A stretch of 64,000 nucleotides of DNA from Bacillota bacterium. Lineage in GTDB: Bacteria > Bacillota > Clostridia > Lachnospirales > Lachnospiraceae. How positions within the stretch are numbered: position 1 is the first letter of the stretch; the number at the start of each line of letters is the position of its first letter. The stretch lies in NCBI GenBank assembly GCA_023407575.1, contig JAEYLX010000075.1, positions 124,001 to 188,000 of the forward strand. Reading direction: 5' to 3'. The notes beneath the pieces were generated by a model, which saw only the letters and a list, made by a program, of their open reading frames with translations, did no database searches and was not told the DNA's origin. Below are positions 33,891-43,576 of this stretch, one piece after another. Made by a program: the position numbers and the translations under genes.

Positions 33891-34040
33891 TTACTGCTTA
33901 TTTGTGTTACATCCGCAACTACTTTTTCCACTGGAAGGACAACCGATACATTTGGCTCCCCTCTTCTTTTCAATAACAATCTTTGTGATTGCAGCACCAA
34001 CAATTGCTACAATAACGATAATTATAATTATATCTGTCAT
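33891..34040 (-). CDS. FeoB-associated Cys-rich membrane protein
   Basis: 49 residues, not long enough for common ORF cut-offs. The start ATG at 34040 follows GGAGG by 5 bases. One N-terminal helix (TDIIIIIVIVAIVGAAITKI) and then a short basic, Cys-rich tail: KCIGCPSSGKSSCGCNTNKQ. This is the FeoB_associated family, found right after feoB in Firmicutes, thought to replace FeoC as accessory factor or Fe-S/iron ligand. The gene is 14 bases after the feoB stop, so it is surely in the feo operon. Confidence 0.9.
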   Translation of the reverse strand: MTDIIIIIVIVAIVGAAITKIVIEKKRGAKCIGCPSSGKSSCGCNTNKQ

Positions 34041-34053
34041 AATAACCTCCTGA

Positions 34054-36072
34054 CTAAGCGTTGACAGTTACATTTTTCACTGCTTTTTCTGTCCCTTTTC
34101 TCATTAGAAAAACAACAATACCAATAATTACAGCTACTGCGATAAATCCTGGTAAAAATCCGGTTCCTAAAGCTCCAGTTGTTACCAATGTACCTACTTG
34201 ATATGTAATAAATGCTACCACATAACCCATTCCAAATTGGAATGCAATACCGCTCCATAGCCATTTCTTATTCTCCATTTCAGAGTTCATTGCACCAATT
34301 GCTGCAAAACATGGAGGAGTAAATAAGTTAAACATCAGATATGATAAAGCAGCTACCGTGGTCAAACCCATAATACTTGCTACGTCTGCTCCACCGGATA
34401 CAAGTGCAAGTTCATCTGTATCAATAAAATTGGTAATAGAATATACAACTGCTAATGTACCAACTACATTCTCTTTTGCTATGAAGCCAGTAATAGCTGC
34501 TGCAGCCAACTGCCATACACCAAAACCCAACGGCACTAATAAAATAGCAAATGGAGTAGCGATACTAGCAAGAATACTTGTATTTTGTGCACCTTCCGCA
34601 ACTACTTGGAATTGCCAGTTAAAGGTTTGCATAATTTGAACAACTGCATTACAAAGAAGAATAATTGTTCCTGCTTTAATAATAAATGCCTTACCTCTTG
34701 AGAGCATTGATATAGCAGCTCTTTTTATGCTTGGAACTTTATATTCCGGTAATTCCATAATGAAAAAGGTTCTTGCATTCATTTCTCCTGTAATTCTTAC
34801 TACAACTAATGCACCTAAAATGATAATTAAAATACCAATAAAATACATTGAAGTTCCTACCCAAGCAGAGTCATTAAAGAATACACCTGCAAATAATGCA
34901 ATAACAGGTAACTTTGCACCACATGGCATAAATGGTGTTAACATTGCAGTCGTTCTTCTTTGTCTTTCGTTTTTAATTGTTCTGGTTGCCATAACTCCTG
35001 GAATTGCACAGCCTGTTCCAATAATCATAGGAATAATGGATTTGCCTGATAAACCAACTTTTTTAAAGAAACGATCCATAACTACAGCAACTCGAGCCAT
35101 ATAGCCACAATCTTCAAGTAAAGCTAATAGGAAGAATAATATCATAATTAAAGGTAAGAAGCCAACCACGGCTCCAACACCGCCAATAATTCCATCAAGT
35201 AAAAGTGAGGTTAGTACTGGTGAAGCTCCATCTCCAAGTAACCCTTCTACAAAGCCATAGAAGGAATCGATCCAGCCAACAAAAGTATCTGCTAAAAATG
35301 GTCCTACATAGGTTTGTGAGATAGAAAATACTGCCCACATTACTACGAAGAAAATAGGAATACCCAGCCATTTGTGAGCTATAATTCGATCAACTGCATC
35401 CTGTTTTGTCTGAGCACTACTACTAATTGCTCTTTTTTCAACCTTAGATACGATATTTTTCACAAATTCATATCTTTTTTTATCAGCTGCTTGCACGGAA
35501 GCACTATCTGACAAATTCACACCCTTATTAAGAAAAGGAGCGGTTTGAGCTTTTCCTCTAACTTCTACTACTGTAGAAATCAGTTTTTCTAAGCCATTAT
35601 CATTACCTTTGGTGGATACTGTTTCCACAACAGGGCATCCCAAAGACTTAGCTAACGCTTCCACATCAATCGAGGTATTTTTCTTTTTTGTCAGGTCGCT
35701 TTTATTTAAAGCAACCACTACCGGGATACCAAGTTCAAGCAGCTGTGTTGTAAAAAATAAGCTTCTGCTTAAATTAGTGGCATCAACGATATTGATTATA
35801 ACATCAGGACTTTCATTCTTAACAAAAGCACTGGTTATACTTTCCTCAGATGTGAAAGGTGACATTGAATATGCCCCTGGAAGATCCACAGCTGTAATCA
35901 GGAACGAAGAGCTATTAAGATTCTTCTTAACATCACCTTCTTTTTTCTCAATTGTTACACCTGCCCAATTGCCAACACGTTCAATTTTACCTGTCAGTGC
36001 ATTAAATAACGTTGTTTTCCCACTGTTAGGATTTCCAGTGAGCGCTACTTTGATATTACCGTCCTTACTCAT
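34054..36072 (-). CDS. feoB: Ferrous iron transporter B
   Basis: 672 residues from the ATG at 36072, which has GGAGG 9 bases upstream; the ATG at 36078 is only 3 bases from it. N-terminal GTPase: G1 LTGNPNSGKTTLFN, G2 T in GVTIEKKEG, G3 DLPGAYS, G4 NKSD. Then the permease with two Gate motifs, including FMPCGAKLPVIALF and the NxxxPxCxAA-type LFTPPCFAAIGAMNSE near 590-605. It takes up Fe2+ across the membrane under anoxic conditions. Operon feoA-feoB-FeoB-associated. A Fur-like box upstream of feoA suggests iron control. Confidence 0.96.
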   Translation of the reverse strand: MSKDGNIKVALTGNPNSGKTTLFNALTGKIERVGNWAGVTIEKKEGDVKKNLNSSSFLITAVDLPGAYSMSPFTSEESITSAFVKNESPDVIINIVDATNLSRSLFFTTQLLELGIPVVVALNKSDLTKKKNTSIDVEALAKSLGCPVVETVSTKGNDNGLEKLISTVVEVRGKAQTAPFLNKGVNLSDSASVQAADKKRYEFVKNIVSKVEKRAISSSAQTKQDAVDRIIAHKWLGIPIFFVVMWAVFSISQTYVGPFLADTFVGWIDSFYGFVEGLLGDGASPVLTSLLLDGIIGGVGAVVGFLPLIMILFFLLALLEDCGYMARVAVVMDRFFKKVGLSGKSIIPMIIGTGCAIPGVMATRTIKNERQRRTTAMLTPFMPCGAKLPVIALFAGVFFNDSAWVGTSMYFIGILIIILGALVVVRITGEMNARTFFIMELPEYKVPSIKRAAISMLSRGKAFIIKAGTIILLCNAVVQIMQTFNWQFQVVAEGAQNTSILASIATPFAILLVPLGFGVWQLAAAAITGFIAKENVVGTLAVVYSITNFIDTDELALVSGGADVASIMGLTTVAALSYLMFNLFTPPCFAAIGAMNSEMENKKWLWSGIAFQFGMGYVVAFITYQVGTLVTTGALGTGFLPGFIAVAVIIGIVVFLMRKGTEKAVKNVTVNA

Positions 36073-36154
36073 GACCATTTGCCTCCTATTTTATCATTGC
36101 AGAACAAAATTAACATATTGCTATTAATTTTGTTAAGTATTTCACATAAAGAAA

Positions 36155-36370
36155 CTAAATAACAATAGCCCCAGCTAACTCTTTATCTATACTGTATCGT
36201 GCATCCTTTACTGTAATGATATAATTCTCAGCCAGCATAGATATCACAGTTACCTTTTCACCTTCATAACATCCAAGCGTAAATAAAAAGTTTTTTAGTT
36301 CCGCATCCTTGGTATCAATGCGCTTAATACTATATTCTGTATTGATTTTTGCTTGTATTAAATTTGCCAT
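36155..36370 (-). CDS. feoA: FeoA domain protein
   Basis: 71 residues from the ATG at 36370, which has GAGTGG a few bases before it; an ATG at 36412 has no ribosome site. SH3-like FeoA fold: IKRIDTKDAELKNFLFTLGCYEGEKVTVISMLAENYIITVKDARYSIDKELAGAIVI. FeoA assists FeoB in ferrous iron uptake. It is 76 bases before feoB in the same orientation. Confidence 0.9.
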   Translation of the reverse strand: MANLIQAKINTEYSIKRIDTKDAELKNFLFTLGCYEGEKVTVISMLAENYIITVKDARYSIDKELAGAIVI

Positions 36371-36513
36371 TTTACCACTCAATCCTTTTGCTTTATTTAA
36401 AGTAGTTTTCATAAAATTGATATAAATGTGTTCGCTACCTTATACACTTAGTTCCCCTATCTCTTTTTGTAAAACTATTTAACTATAATATAATATGAAT
36501 TAATTTTTGATTT

Positions 36514-36528
36514 TGATATTAATTCTCA
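36514..36528 (-). promoter_or_regulatory. Fur-like operator upstream of feoAB
   Basis: TGATATTAATTCTCA matches 12 of 14 defined positions of the 7-1-7 Fur box TGATAATNATTATCA. It lies about 145 bases before feoA in a very AT-rich promoter region. Either a Fur protein or the PerR-like regulator could bind it. Confidence 0.5.
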
Positions 36529-36628
36529 TTATTATATATATTACAGTATCACAAATAACTTACAAATACAATATAATTTTCCATTAAACTAAAATAATTT
36601 GTTACTGGATAGCCAGCTTTATAAAAAG

Positions 36629-36669
36629 CAAAGCCCTCAAATTTAAAATACTTTAATTTGAGGACTTTG
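36629..36669 (-). terminator. Terminator of the GH5-like gene
   Basis: Arms CAAAG-C-CCTCAAATT (36629-36643) and AATTTGAGG-A-CTTTG (36655-36669), about 13 bases after the stop codon on the minus strand. Confidence 0.75.
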
Positions 36670-36681
36670 TCGCAATAGCAA

Positions 36682-39336
36682 TTAGATCGTTTTAGGTTTT
36701 GTAGCATATTTCTGATATAACTTTAGTAGATCTACTAAGAGATAATTATAACCATAAGAAACGGGTTGTGCTCCACCAAACTTGTACGGTGCAAAATCAG
36801 CTCCATATGCTATGATTGCATCATAATCATTTGCTAACCAACCCAAATCTTTCTTATTACACATTGCCAGAAAATCTTCATAATAAGAAAGCGCTGATTT
36901 TAAATCTGTTCCAGAGAAAGAAGCAGCTTCACAACGGACAAGTGAGGATGGCGCAAACTTGGCAATTATGTCACCCCAATGATTAATCGTTTCTTTATTC
37001 GCTTGTGCTACAACAGCATTCGAAGTATATGTAATATCAGAATGAATCGATATTTTATTCCCTGTATCATAGCTATTAGGGCTAATCCTGATATTAGATG
37101 TCTTTTTTAGTATAGGGGTTATTGCAGTCAAGGTTTCTTCCTTCCCTTGTAAAAACAAATCATAAGTGGAAGTACTCCACCATCGGTTTACTTCATATGT
37201 TTTTGGTAAGGTAACATCTATCCCACTCCATTCCCAGTAATTACCCAAATATTGAACCTTCAGTTGATCTATATCGTTATTAAGCGTAATACTGATGCAT
37301 TTATCACTTTTCGCATATGGATAGAAACGGGAGAACGGGTTGTCAGTCTTATAAGTCTTCGTAGTAAGTGGCTCGTTATAAAGTTCTTTCCCATCTCCAG
37401 TTATTACAAAGCTTCCCTGTCCCTCAACCTTTCTTAGATAAATCTTAAGTGTTGTACCCTTTACCAAATCCCCACCAAATTCAAGAGTTTCATCTTGTCC
37501 GAAACTGTATTTTGCCCCATATATCGTTGTAGGATATACCTGTTTAAACCCAGAGTGGTTATTATTATCAATATGTTCCCCTACTACCGCTGTCATATCT
37601 GCATAGACATAACTGTTTTCGCAGAAATTAGTACTCATTTGGACATCCTGATACTTTCCCTCAATTGCCTCTTGAATAGCCTTTGCCTCTTGAACAATTG
37701 CCTCCGAATCATTGTTTGGTGTAGGCTCATATATTACAAGCCTACCCTTTCCATACTTCTTAATTGTACTGACAAGCTTTTCATAAACGACAGCCACCTG
37801 CTCAGGTGTATATGCTTCTACAGGTAAGCCCGTACTTAGATTGTAATTCTGTGCTTCCCATAACGGACAGAAGGATAGAACTGCGCTTGGAATATCCTTA
37901 TATCTCTTGGCGAGCAAATCCCAAACCGCATAAGCTTCCTTTTGCCGATCCTTATTCGTAAATAAATCAAACTCTCCTGTTGAGGTAAATGTATCGTGAT
38001 CTGTATCGGACCATCTTCCGGGAATCGTAAAGGTTACCAGATTTAAATGAATATTGTATTTTATGGCAGAGGCAACAATTCGATCTAATTGTCTTAGTTT
38101 CGCTTCGTCAACCTTGGTTACTTTTTTATCAAATAAGGACTGATAGGTAATCATATACCTAACACAAGAAAAGCCCCACTCTGACATATGCTTCGCGTCG
38201 CTGTCAAATTTGACAGCATCAATTTCACGGTTTTCATAGTCACCACCTAAAACAAATCCACTCCAATCTGAAACATCTCCAGCCTTTATTTCTGACACCT
38301 GCTTTGCCTGTTTTAAAAGATCTGACGTTATAATAGAATCATTATAATATACAGCGTTTTTATCAGAAAGTGATACATATTCATTTTCTGCCTTTTCGGC
38401 TGAATCCAGAAATCTTGAAAGAGCATTCAACGCGTCAGAATATGTCATGAACGAGCCCAGATGCATGGTTATATTAGTTGCATCATAATCAAACAACGTT
38501 TTTTGGTTTAATAAGGACACACGCCCAAAGCTATAACGATATGCTACACCTGCTGCATCCCATCCATCATAAACATATACGGATTGCTTAAAGCCTCCCA
38601 GGTCATATGGATAGGAATTCTTTAAATATTGGTACGGATTGATTGTTTTTTGAATCTGATCAATCTCATCCCAACACTTTTCACCAATTGCTTCATTGAT
38701 TGGAAACCAGTCTGTATTAAATTCACTATAATCAGAGCCAAGTGTAACTGCTGCTCGAAGGATTGCCATCATACCTTCCAGTCTTGTCATCTTTCGACTA
38801 GAAGCTCTGGCTTCTTTTAACGTACTCTTCCATTTACTTAATTTTTTTGAATCCGCAATTTTTATCGTATTATCTAATAGCTTGAAAAATTCTTTGTAAG
38901 TAATTTGCTTATCAGATGGTGTACCAAGGTCATAATACTTAATTCTATTCTCATCTGAAAAATTGTTGTTGCTTTTTGTCCAGATATAAGCTGCCTTCAT
39001 GACATTATCATATTCATAAGAGGCTACTTTGCACTGCTTTGCAAGATTTGATAAGCTTGCATAGGTTGCTCCATTAATCTTTACCGTGTTAGTTGGCGCT
39101 TTCCCTAGAAGTTTTTTTGCTGCTGCACTTGTAACATAAATATCATTATTTTTGATGTAAGCCTTTGTCTGATATACGGTGCCATCTACAGTAATGCGAA
39201 ACTCATTTTGTAATCGATATGTACTATCCTTACTCTTTGTAGCTGCATTTATTGCTATCACATTAGGACTATACGATAGCAAATATACCCACGCTAAAAC
39301 AAATGCAATTATACGGTTTATTTTATATCTTTTCAT
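36682..39336 (-). CDS. Secreted protein with GH5-like barrel and N-terminal stalk domain
   Basis: 884 residues. Signal peptide about 1-31. Residues about 43-120 (FRITVDGTVYQTKAYIKNNDIYVTSAAAKKLLG) look like a copper-amine-oxidase-N stalk domain, common in cell-surface proteins. About 140-240 is a helical segment with TRLEGMMAILRAAVTLG that recalls SLH repeats but is atypical. About 370-600 is a clan-A barrel: MSEWGFSCVRYMI, IHLNLVTFTIPGRW, and a likely acid/base Glu in SFCPLWEAQNYN (about 493). About 605-730 is beta-rich and may bind sugar. The family is most like GH5 cellulases but only weakly; the nucleophile is not certain. Monocistronic. Confidence 0.7.
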   Translation of the reverse strand: MKRYKINRIIAFVLAWVYLLSYSPNVIAINAATKSKDSTYRLQNEFRITVDGTVYQTKAYIKNNDIYVTSAAAKKLLGKAPTNTVKINGATYASLSNLAKQCKVASYEYDNVMKAAYIWTKSNNNFSDENRIKYYDLGTPSDKQITYKEFFKLLDNTIKIADSKKLSKWKSTLKEARASSRKMTRLEGMMAILRAAVTLGSDYSEFNTDWFPINEAIGEKCWDEIDQIQKTINPYQYLKNSYPYDLGGFKQSVYVYDGWDAAGVAYRYSFGRVSLLNQKTLFDYDATNITMHLGSFMTYSDALNALSRFLDSAEKAENEYVSLSDKNAVYYNDSIITSDLLKQAKQVSEIKAGDVSDWSGFVLGGDYENREIDAVKFDSDAKHMSEWGFSCVRYMITYQSLFDKKVTKVDEAKLRQLDRIVASAIKYNIHLNLVTFTIPGRWSDTDHDTFTSTGEFDLFTNKDRQKEAYAVWDLLAKRYKDIPSAVLSFCPLWEAQNYNLSTGLPVEAYTPEQVAVVYEKLVSTIKKYGKGRLVIYEPTPNNDSEAIVQEAKAIQEAIEGKYQDVQMSTNFCENSYVYADMTAVVGEHIDNNNHSGFKQVYPTTIYGAKYSFGQDETLEFGGDLVKGTTLKIYLRKVEGQGSFVITGDGKELYNEPLTTKTYKTDNPFSRFYPYAKSDKCISITLNNDIDQLKVQYLGNYWEWSGIDVTLPKTYEVNRWWSTSTYDLFLQGKEETLTAITPILKKTSNIRISPNSYDTGNKISIHSDITYTSNAVVAQANKETINHWGDIIAKFAPSSLVRCEAASFSGTDLKSALSYYEDFLAMCNKKDLGWLANDYDAIIAYGADFAPYKFGGAQPVSYGYNYLLVDLLKLYQKYATKPKTI

Positions 39337-39581
39337 TCATTCTCCTCCACCTTTCCAAATAGTAATGATATGAATAGTAACAAAATCTATCAATATTGCG
39401 TTTTTAATTCGATATTTATGTTAAAATAATATCGCATTTAATTAATAATCACAAGTCCTCTTACTATTGTACGAAATACTGATTGCCCTTCAGGGTGTAT
39501 CCACTTATCTAATCGAATAAAACAGCTTTGTGAATTTACTTTCTACATGATAAAATATAGTATACAAGAATGGAGGTAACT

Positions 39582-40508
39582 ATGAAAAAGGTTGTAATGG
39601 CAGTAAGCAATATTTCAAACATAAATCCAGACGCTAAATCTCGATTAGAAAATGCAGGCTTTCACGTGGAGGAATATTCGGATACCTTACTACTCTCCCA
39701 GAAGGAACTCATTTCTCTTCTTCAACAGGCCGATGCCGTCATCGCAGGCTTGGAGTCTTATACAGCGGAGGTTCTAACCAGTCTTCCCTCCTTAAAGTTG
39801 ATTGCGCGACGTGGTGTGGGCGTTGACAATATTGATTTGGAGGCAGCAAAAAAGTTAGGCATAACCGTTACTCGTACGGAAGGACTTGTAGGCATTGCCG
39901 TAGCAGAATTAATTATGGGTTATCTTTTGGAGCATTCCAGAATGCTATCCTTGCATAATGAGGAGATGAAAAAGAATATCTGGAACAGGCATTTGGCAGA
40001 GGGTGTTTATGGAAAGTCCTTGGGATTAGTTGGTTTTGGAAGCATTTCCAAAGAAGTAGCCGTAAGAGCTAATGCTTTTGGAATGAACGTAGTATGCTAT
40101 TATCGTCACAGAGATACTGATATAGAAAGACAATACAATGTACAATACTGCGATTTTAACACCTTAATTAGTACTAGTGATTATATTTCCATTAATGTAC
40201 CACTGACCACTGATACTACAGGCATGTTTCACTATGAGATCTTCCAGAAAATGAAAAAGACAGCAGTAATTATAAATACGGCACGTGCCCGAATAATAAA
40301 TACTGCCGATTTAGTTCATGCTTTGCAAAATCAGGAAATAGGTGGAGCTTTCATTGACGTATTTGACCAAGAACCATATCATGATAGCGAACTTATGTCC
40401 TGTGAGAACACCTTCCTCACTCCACATATTGGAACCTTTACCAAAAGTACCTTTCAGGCAATGAACAGCCGATGCATTGATCAGGTTATTGAATACTTTA
40501 ACGAGTAA
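39582..40508 (+). CDS. D-isomer 2-hydroxyacid dehydrogenase
   Basis: 308 residues from the ATG at 39582, chosen because TGGAGG sits 5-6 bases upstream; an in-frame ATG at 39570 contains part of that site. Rossmann motif GLVGFGSISKEVAVRANAFGMNV near 149-171; ARRGVGVDNIDLEAAKKLGI near 73-92; catalytic Arg region INTARARIINTADL near 229-242; Glu in DVFDQEP; His in LTPHIG near 285. Uses NAD(P)H on a 2-keto acid; may resemble phosphoglycerate dehydrogenase without the ACT domain. It shares family but not close sequence with the fragment at 2-409. Confidence 0.9.
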   Translation: MKKVVMAVSNISNINPDAKSRLENAGFHVEEYSDTLLLSQKELISLLQQADAVIAGLESYTAEVLTSLPSLKLIARRGVGVDNIDLEAAKKLGITVTRTEGLVGIAVAELIMGYLLEHSRMLSLHNEEMKKNIWNRHLAEGVYGKSLGLVGFGSISKEVAVRANAFGMNVVCYYRHRDTDIERQYNVQYCDFNTLISTSDYISINVPLTTDTTGMFHYEIFQKMKKTAVIINTARARIINTADLVHALQNQEIGGAFIDVFDQEPYHDSELMSCENTFLTPHIGTFTKSTFQAMNSRCIDQVIEYFNE

Positions 40509-40575
40509 ATTCCTAAACCACAGATTCTAAGCACCAATGACTTCATACAGTTGCTCATTGAACTATATCTTGCCC

Positions 40576-40618
40576 CATATTTGCACTATACCTTCAATGT
40601 GCAAATATGAGAATTTTT
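40576..40618 (+). terminator. Terminator of the 2-hydroxyacid dehydrogenase gene
   Basis: Perfect 11-bp arms CATATTTGCAC (40576-40586) and GTGCAAATATG (40599-40609) with a TTTTTT run after. It reaches the stop codon of the convergent AEC gene. Confidence 0.85.
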
Positions 40619-41526
40619 TATAATAGCAGCATTAGCAACGGAACTGTAAGTAAGGATAAAATGGTAGTTACAAAAACACACTTTGATGCAAAATCAACAT
40701 CTGCCTGATATTTTGCAGCAAGTAAGGCTGTAGTTGTGCCAACGGGCATAGCTGTTAATAATAAGGCTACCCCTGATATGGTTGCATCCAGATGAAAGAT
40801 TGATACAATCCCTATCGTCATTAAAGGCAATAATATCAGGCGAACTACAGCTACAAAAAAAACTGATTTATCAAATATCTTCCTGATATTCACATCCGCC
40901 AGTACTGCACCAACTATTATCATAGATATTGGTGATACTGTACTTCCTATCTTATCAATAGAATAATCAATAAAATACGGCAATTCTATGGAAAACAAGC
41001 ACCGAAGTAATCCTAGTTCGACTGCAATGATATTTGGATTTAATAATACATTTTTCCATTTGGTCTTTGTATCCGTCTTTTCAAATAGGGAGATACCCAC
41101 CGACCACATAAAGATTCGATTTGGTATCAAAAAGAACGAGGCATAGAATAATCCCAGCTCCCCCAGAACTTCACCCGCTAAAGGCAATCCCGCGAATCCT
41201 GCATTATTAACTACGGTTCCATATTGCATTATACTTCTTTTGCCGTAGGGATATTTTCTATACAATATTTTACCCAATAATAAAGCCATCATGGCAATTG
41301 CAAAGGCAATCCCCGTTATTGCGCCAACTTTAATAAGTACATCTGAAGTTAATTTCTGTTGAAAGGAACTAAAAATCATACAAGGCATTAAAATCTGTAA
41401 CACAAAGTCAATGTATTTATTTTGATTTTCTTTTGTGATTAAACCTTTTCGTTTCACATATACGCCAACCACTATGTATACAAAAATAACTGCTTGTATA
41501 TTCAATAATCTGATAAAACCACCCAT
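40618..41526 (-). CDS. AEC family (auxin efflux carrier-like) transporter
   Basis: 302 residues with ten hydrophobic helices arranged as two five-helix halves, interrupted near residue 145-170. Signatures: QAVIFVYIVVGVYVKRKGLI at the N-terminus, YGTVVNNAGFAGLPLAGEVLGE near 101-122, and LLTAMPVGTTTALLAAKYQADVDFAS near 250-275. AEC proteins move organic acids such as malate or other anions. The substrate here is unknown. Convergent with a hydroxyacid dehydrogenase, which is suggestive but no more. Confidence 0.88.
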   Translation of the reverse strand: MGGFIRLLNIQAVIFVYIVVGVYVKRKGLITKENQNKYIDFVLQILMPCMIFSSFQQKLTSDVLIKVGAITGIAFAIAMMALLLGKILYRKYPYGKRSIMQYGTVVNNAGFAGLPLAGEVLGELGLFYASFFLIPNRIFMWSVGISLFEKTDTKTKWKNVLLNPNIIAVELGLLRCLFSIELPYFIDYSIDKIGSTVSPISMIIVGAVLADVNIRKIFDKSVFFVAVVRLILLPLMTIGIVSIFHLDATISGVALLLTAMPVGTTTALLAAKYQADVDFASKCVFVTTILSLLTVPLLMLLL

Positions 41527-41584
41527 GCTGCAACCGTCCTTCTGTCGTCTTCTGTCTATTAAAAAATGCTGACTAAACTGTACC

Positions 41585-42124
41585 TCACCATTTTTCGTAT
41601 CTTACAATTTCCTCCATCGTTCTTCGGGGCCGCTGTTTTGGTTCTTCATCACCATATCCCAAGGTAATAATACCGCATACATATTTATCCTCCGGAATAT
41701 TCAGAATAGGTCTGATCGCCTTTTGCTCATACCAAGCTGTCCAACAGGTCGCCAACCCCTGATGTTCTGCCTCCAGTAAAATATGTTCCATTGCTATTGC
41801 TGTGTCTCGAATAATTTGCTTAAGTTCCGGTAAAGAACTATTCTCATCCAGCTTAACTTTGGTATCTGCGTCTATACGACATCTTATGTCGGCTACACAC
41901 ACGAGGAAGATTGGAGCTGTCATCATCCATTTTTGATTATGATCGGCAATGGAAAGCTTTTCTTTCGTCTCTTCCGATTCTATAATAAGGAACGTCCAAG
42001 GCTGCGTATTGCTACCTGATGGTGCTAATCTGGCGCTTTCCAGTATTTGAATGAGCTTCTCTTCTTCTACTTTTTTATTTCGATATTTACGGATACTTCT
42101 TCTATTTTCTATTTGTTCTAGCAT
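41585..42124 (-). CDS. Nitroreductase family protein
   Basis: 179 residues from the ATG at 42124 with AAAGGAG 7 bases upstream. FMN-dependent NAD(P)H oxidoreductase fold: LEQIENRRSIRKYRNKKVEEEKLIQILESARLAPSGSNTQPWTFLIIES (2-50) is textbook, then RDTAIAMEHILLEAEHQGLATCWTAWYEQ near 114-142 and GIITLGYGDEEPKQRPRR near 157-174. The substrate is unknown. Two bases short of 60 after the AEC start, same strand, so perhaps an operon of two. Confidence 0.92.
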   Translation of the reverse strand: MLEQIENRRSIRKYRNKKVEEEKLIQILESARLAPSGSNTQPWTFLIIESEETKEKLSIADHNQKWMMTAPIFLVCVADIRCRIDADTKVKLDENSSLPELKQIIRDTAIAMEHILLEAEHQGLATCWTAWYEQKAIRPILNIPEDKYVCGIITLGYGDEEPKQRPRRTMEEIVRYEKW

Positions 42125-42197
42125 GGTTATCTCCTTTATTAACACTTTACATTTTGAAAGCAGAATGAATTGTAATTTTATTTAGTTTCCTATTATA

Positions 42198-43394
42198 TCA
42201 CTTTTTACTTTCATAAAAACCAAGGAGGAATAATTCACTTGCATCAGAAATACTTAGATCTTGGTAACTATCCTTTTTTGATTCAACCGTCCATCTTTGG
42301 TAATACGTGTCTTTGTCAGTATAATTAGTGATTAACATCTCACTATTATTCAGCTCTTTATCAAAGTAGCAGTAAATATTGTTGTCAATAGCATAGATAT
42401 TCTCCAAATGCGGAGTACATCTAATCAATATGGCTTTATCATTCGTAGAATAAAAGGTTACTCCACTGTAATACTCTGTTTGAATCTCTTTCTCTGCCGG
42501 TACTACTTCAAACTCTAAATCGTAGTCGCAATCATTCCAAGTGAATTCTATGCCGTTAATCTTTTTCGATGCATAGTGGGCATAACTGTAATTAACGTTA
42601 TCGTCGAACTCGAATTCTCCAGTCTCATCATTGAATTCTTCATTCCTAGCAGCGGTAACTACATCACTTAAACTATAATAATGCTTTGGATTGTCAAAAA
42701 AATAGTCGTGAGAAGTAAACTCATCGTTAATATATCTATCCTTGCTGCGAAAATTAATAAGCGCCACATACACATCGGATATGTCCAGTTCTGTGAAAAA
42801 ACTCTTAGCATCAATGTTTTTAAAGTCCATATCACTGGCAATATATTTACATACCATATAAACTTCATACTGGTCTTTATCATACAGCTCATCTAATGAG
42901 CCTACGCCATCTTTAGTGAAATTGGTATAATATTCTTTCTCCACCTCTCCAATAAGATCATATGGATAATACTGCACTTCAATATCATATGGAACATCAA
43001 TTGAAAGAGAAGCTACTGCATGTTTTTTTAAATTATCCACAATCAATGAGACGTTAAAATTATCATAGCATTGAGACGTTTCTACATTAGTAATGATGGA
43101 AAACTCTTTCTTATTTACAATAACTGAAGATTTGACATAAGAACTTGCTTGGTCAGAATATATGGGGATAACGAGTTCTTCTCTTGGACTGAGTAGGCAC
43201 TCTAACGAAATAATCTCTCCACCTCCATAGTTCAAATCCAGATACTCCTGTACAATTGGTTCGGCCAATTTTTCGTTATCCCTTGCCTTCTCTTTCTCAT
43301 CCCTTGACATGCAAGCAGTCAATGACAAGAGACACAGAATACTAAAAATATAAAACAGCTTTCGTATAGACATTGCCTTTTTATTACTATTCAT
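42198..43394 (-). CDS. Lipoprotein of unknown function
   Basis: 398 residues. Lipoprotein signal ending LLSLTAC (Cys about 27), then an acidic, Tyr/Asp-rich extracellular body without recognisable repeats or enzyme motifs. Predicted mostly beta. AAAGGAG lies before the start. Single gene with its own promoter; 182-bp spacer before the VTT gene. Not recognised. Confidence 0.75.
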   Translation of the reverse strand: MNSNKKAMSIRKLFYIFSILCLLSLTACMSRDEKEKARDNEKLAEPIVQEYLDLNYGGGEIISLECLLSPREELVIPIYSDQASSYVKSSVIVNKKEFSIITNVETSQCYDNFNVSLIVDNLKKHAVASLSIDVPYDIEVQYYPYDLIGEVEKEYYTNFTKDGVGSLDELYDKDQYEVYMVCKYIASDMDFKNIDAKSFFTELDISDVYVALINFRSKDRYINDEFTSHDYFFDNPKHYYSLSDVVTAARNEEFNDETGEFEFDDNVNYSYAHYASKKINGIEFTWNDCDYDLEFEVVPAEKEIQTEYYSGVTFYSTNDKAILIRCTPHLENIYAIDNNIYCYFDKELNNSEMLITNYTDKDTYYQRWTVESKKDSYQDLSISDASELFLLGFYESKK

Positions 43395-43576
43395 TCTGTT
43401 CTCCTTTGTTTCATAATATTTTTATCCTTTGTTTTAAAATCCGCACATAAACCCCTCGATTGTCAATTACACCTTCCTACATTATTAGGAATAATCCAAT
43501 CTTTTCGTTTATCATACCATAATGATTAAGTATCTTCAATAAAACTTAACCCAATAAGTCCCAATATATCTTAACC

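Noticed and set aside
33826..34053. 75-codon plus-strand frame
   Set aside because: It is the antisense of the FeoB-associated peptide and the intergenic hairpin; the minus strand carries a real start, ribosome site and Cys pattern.
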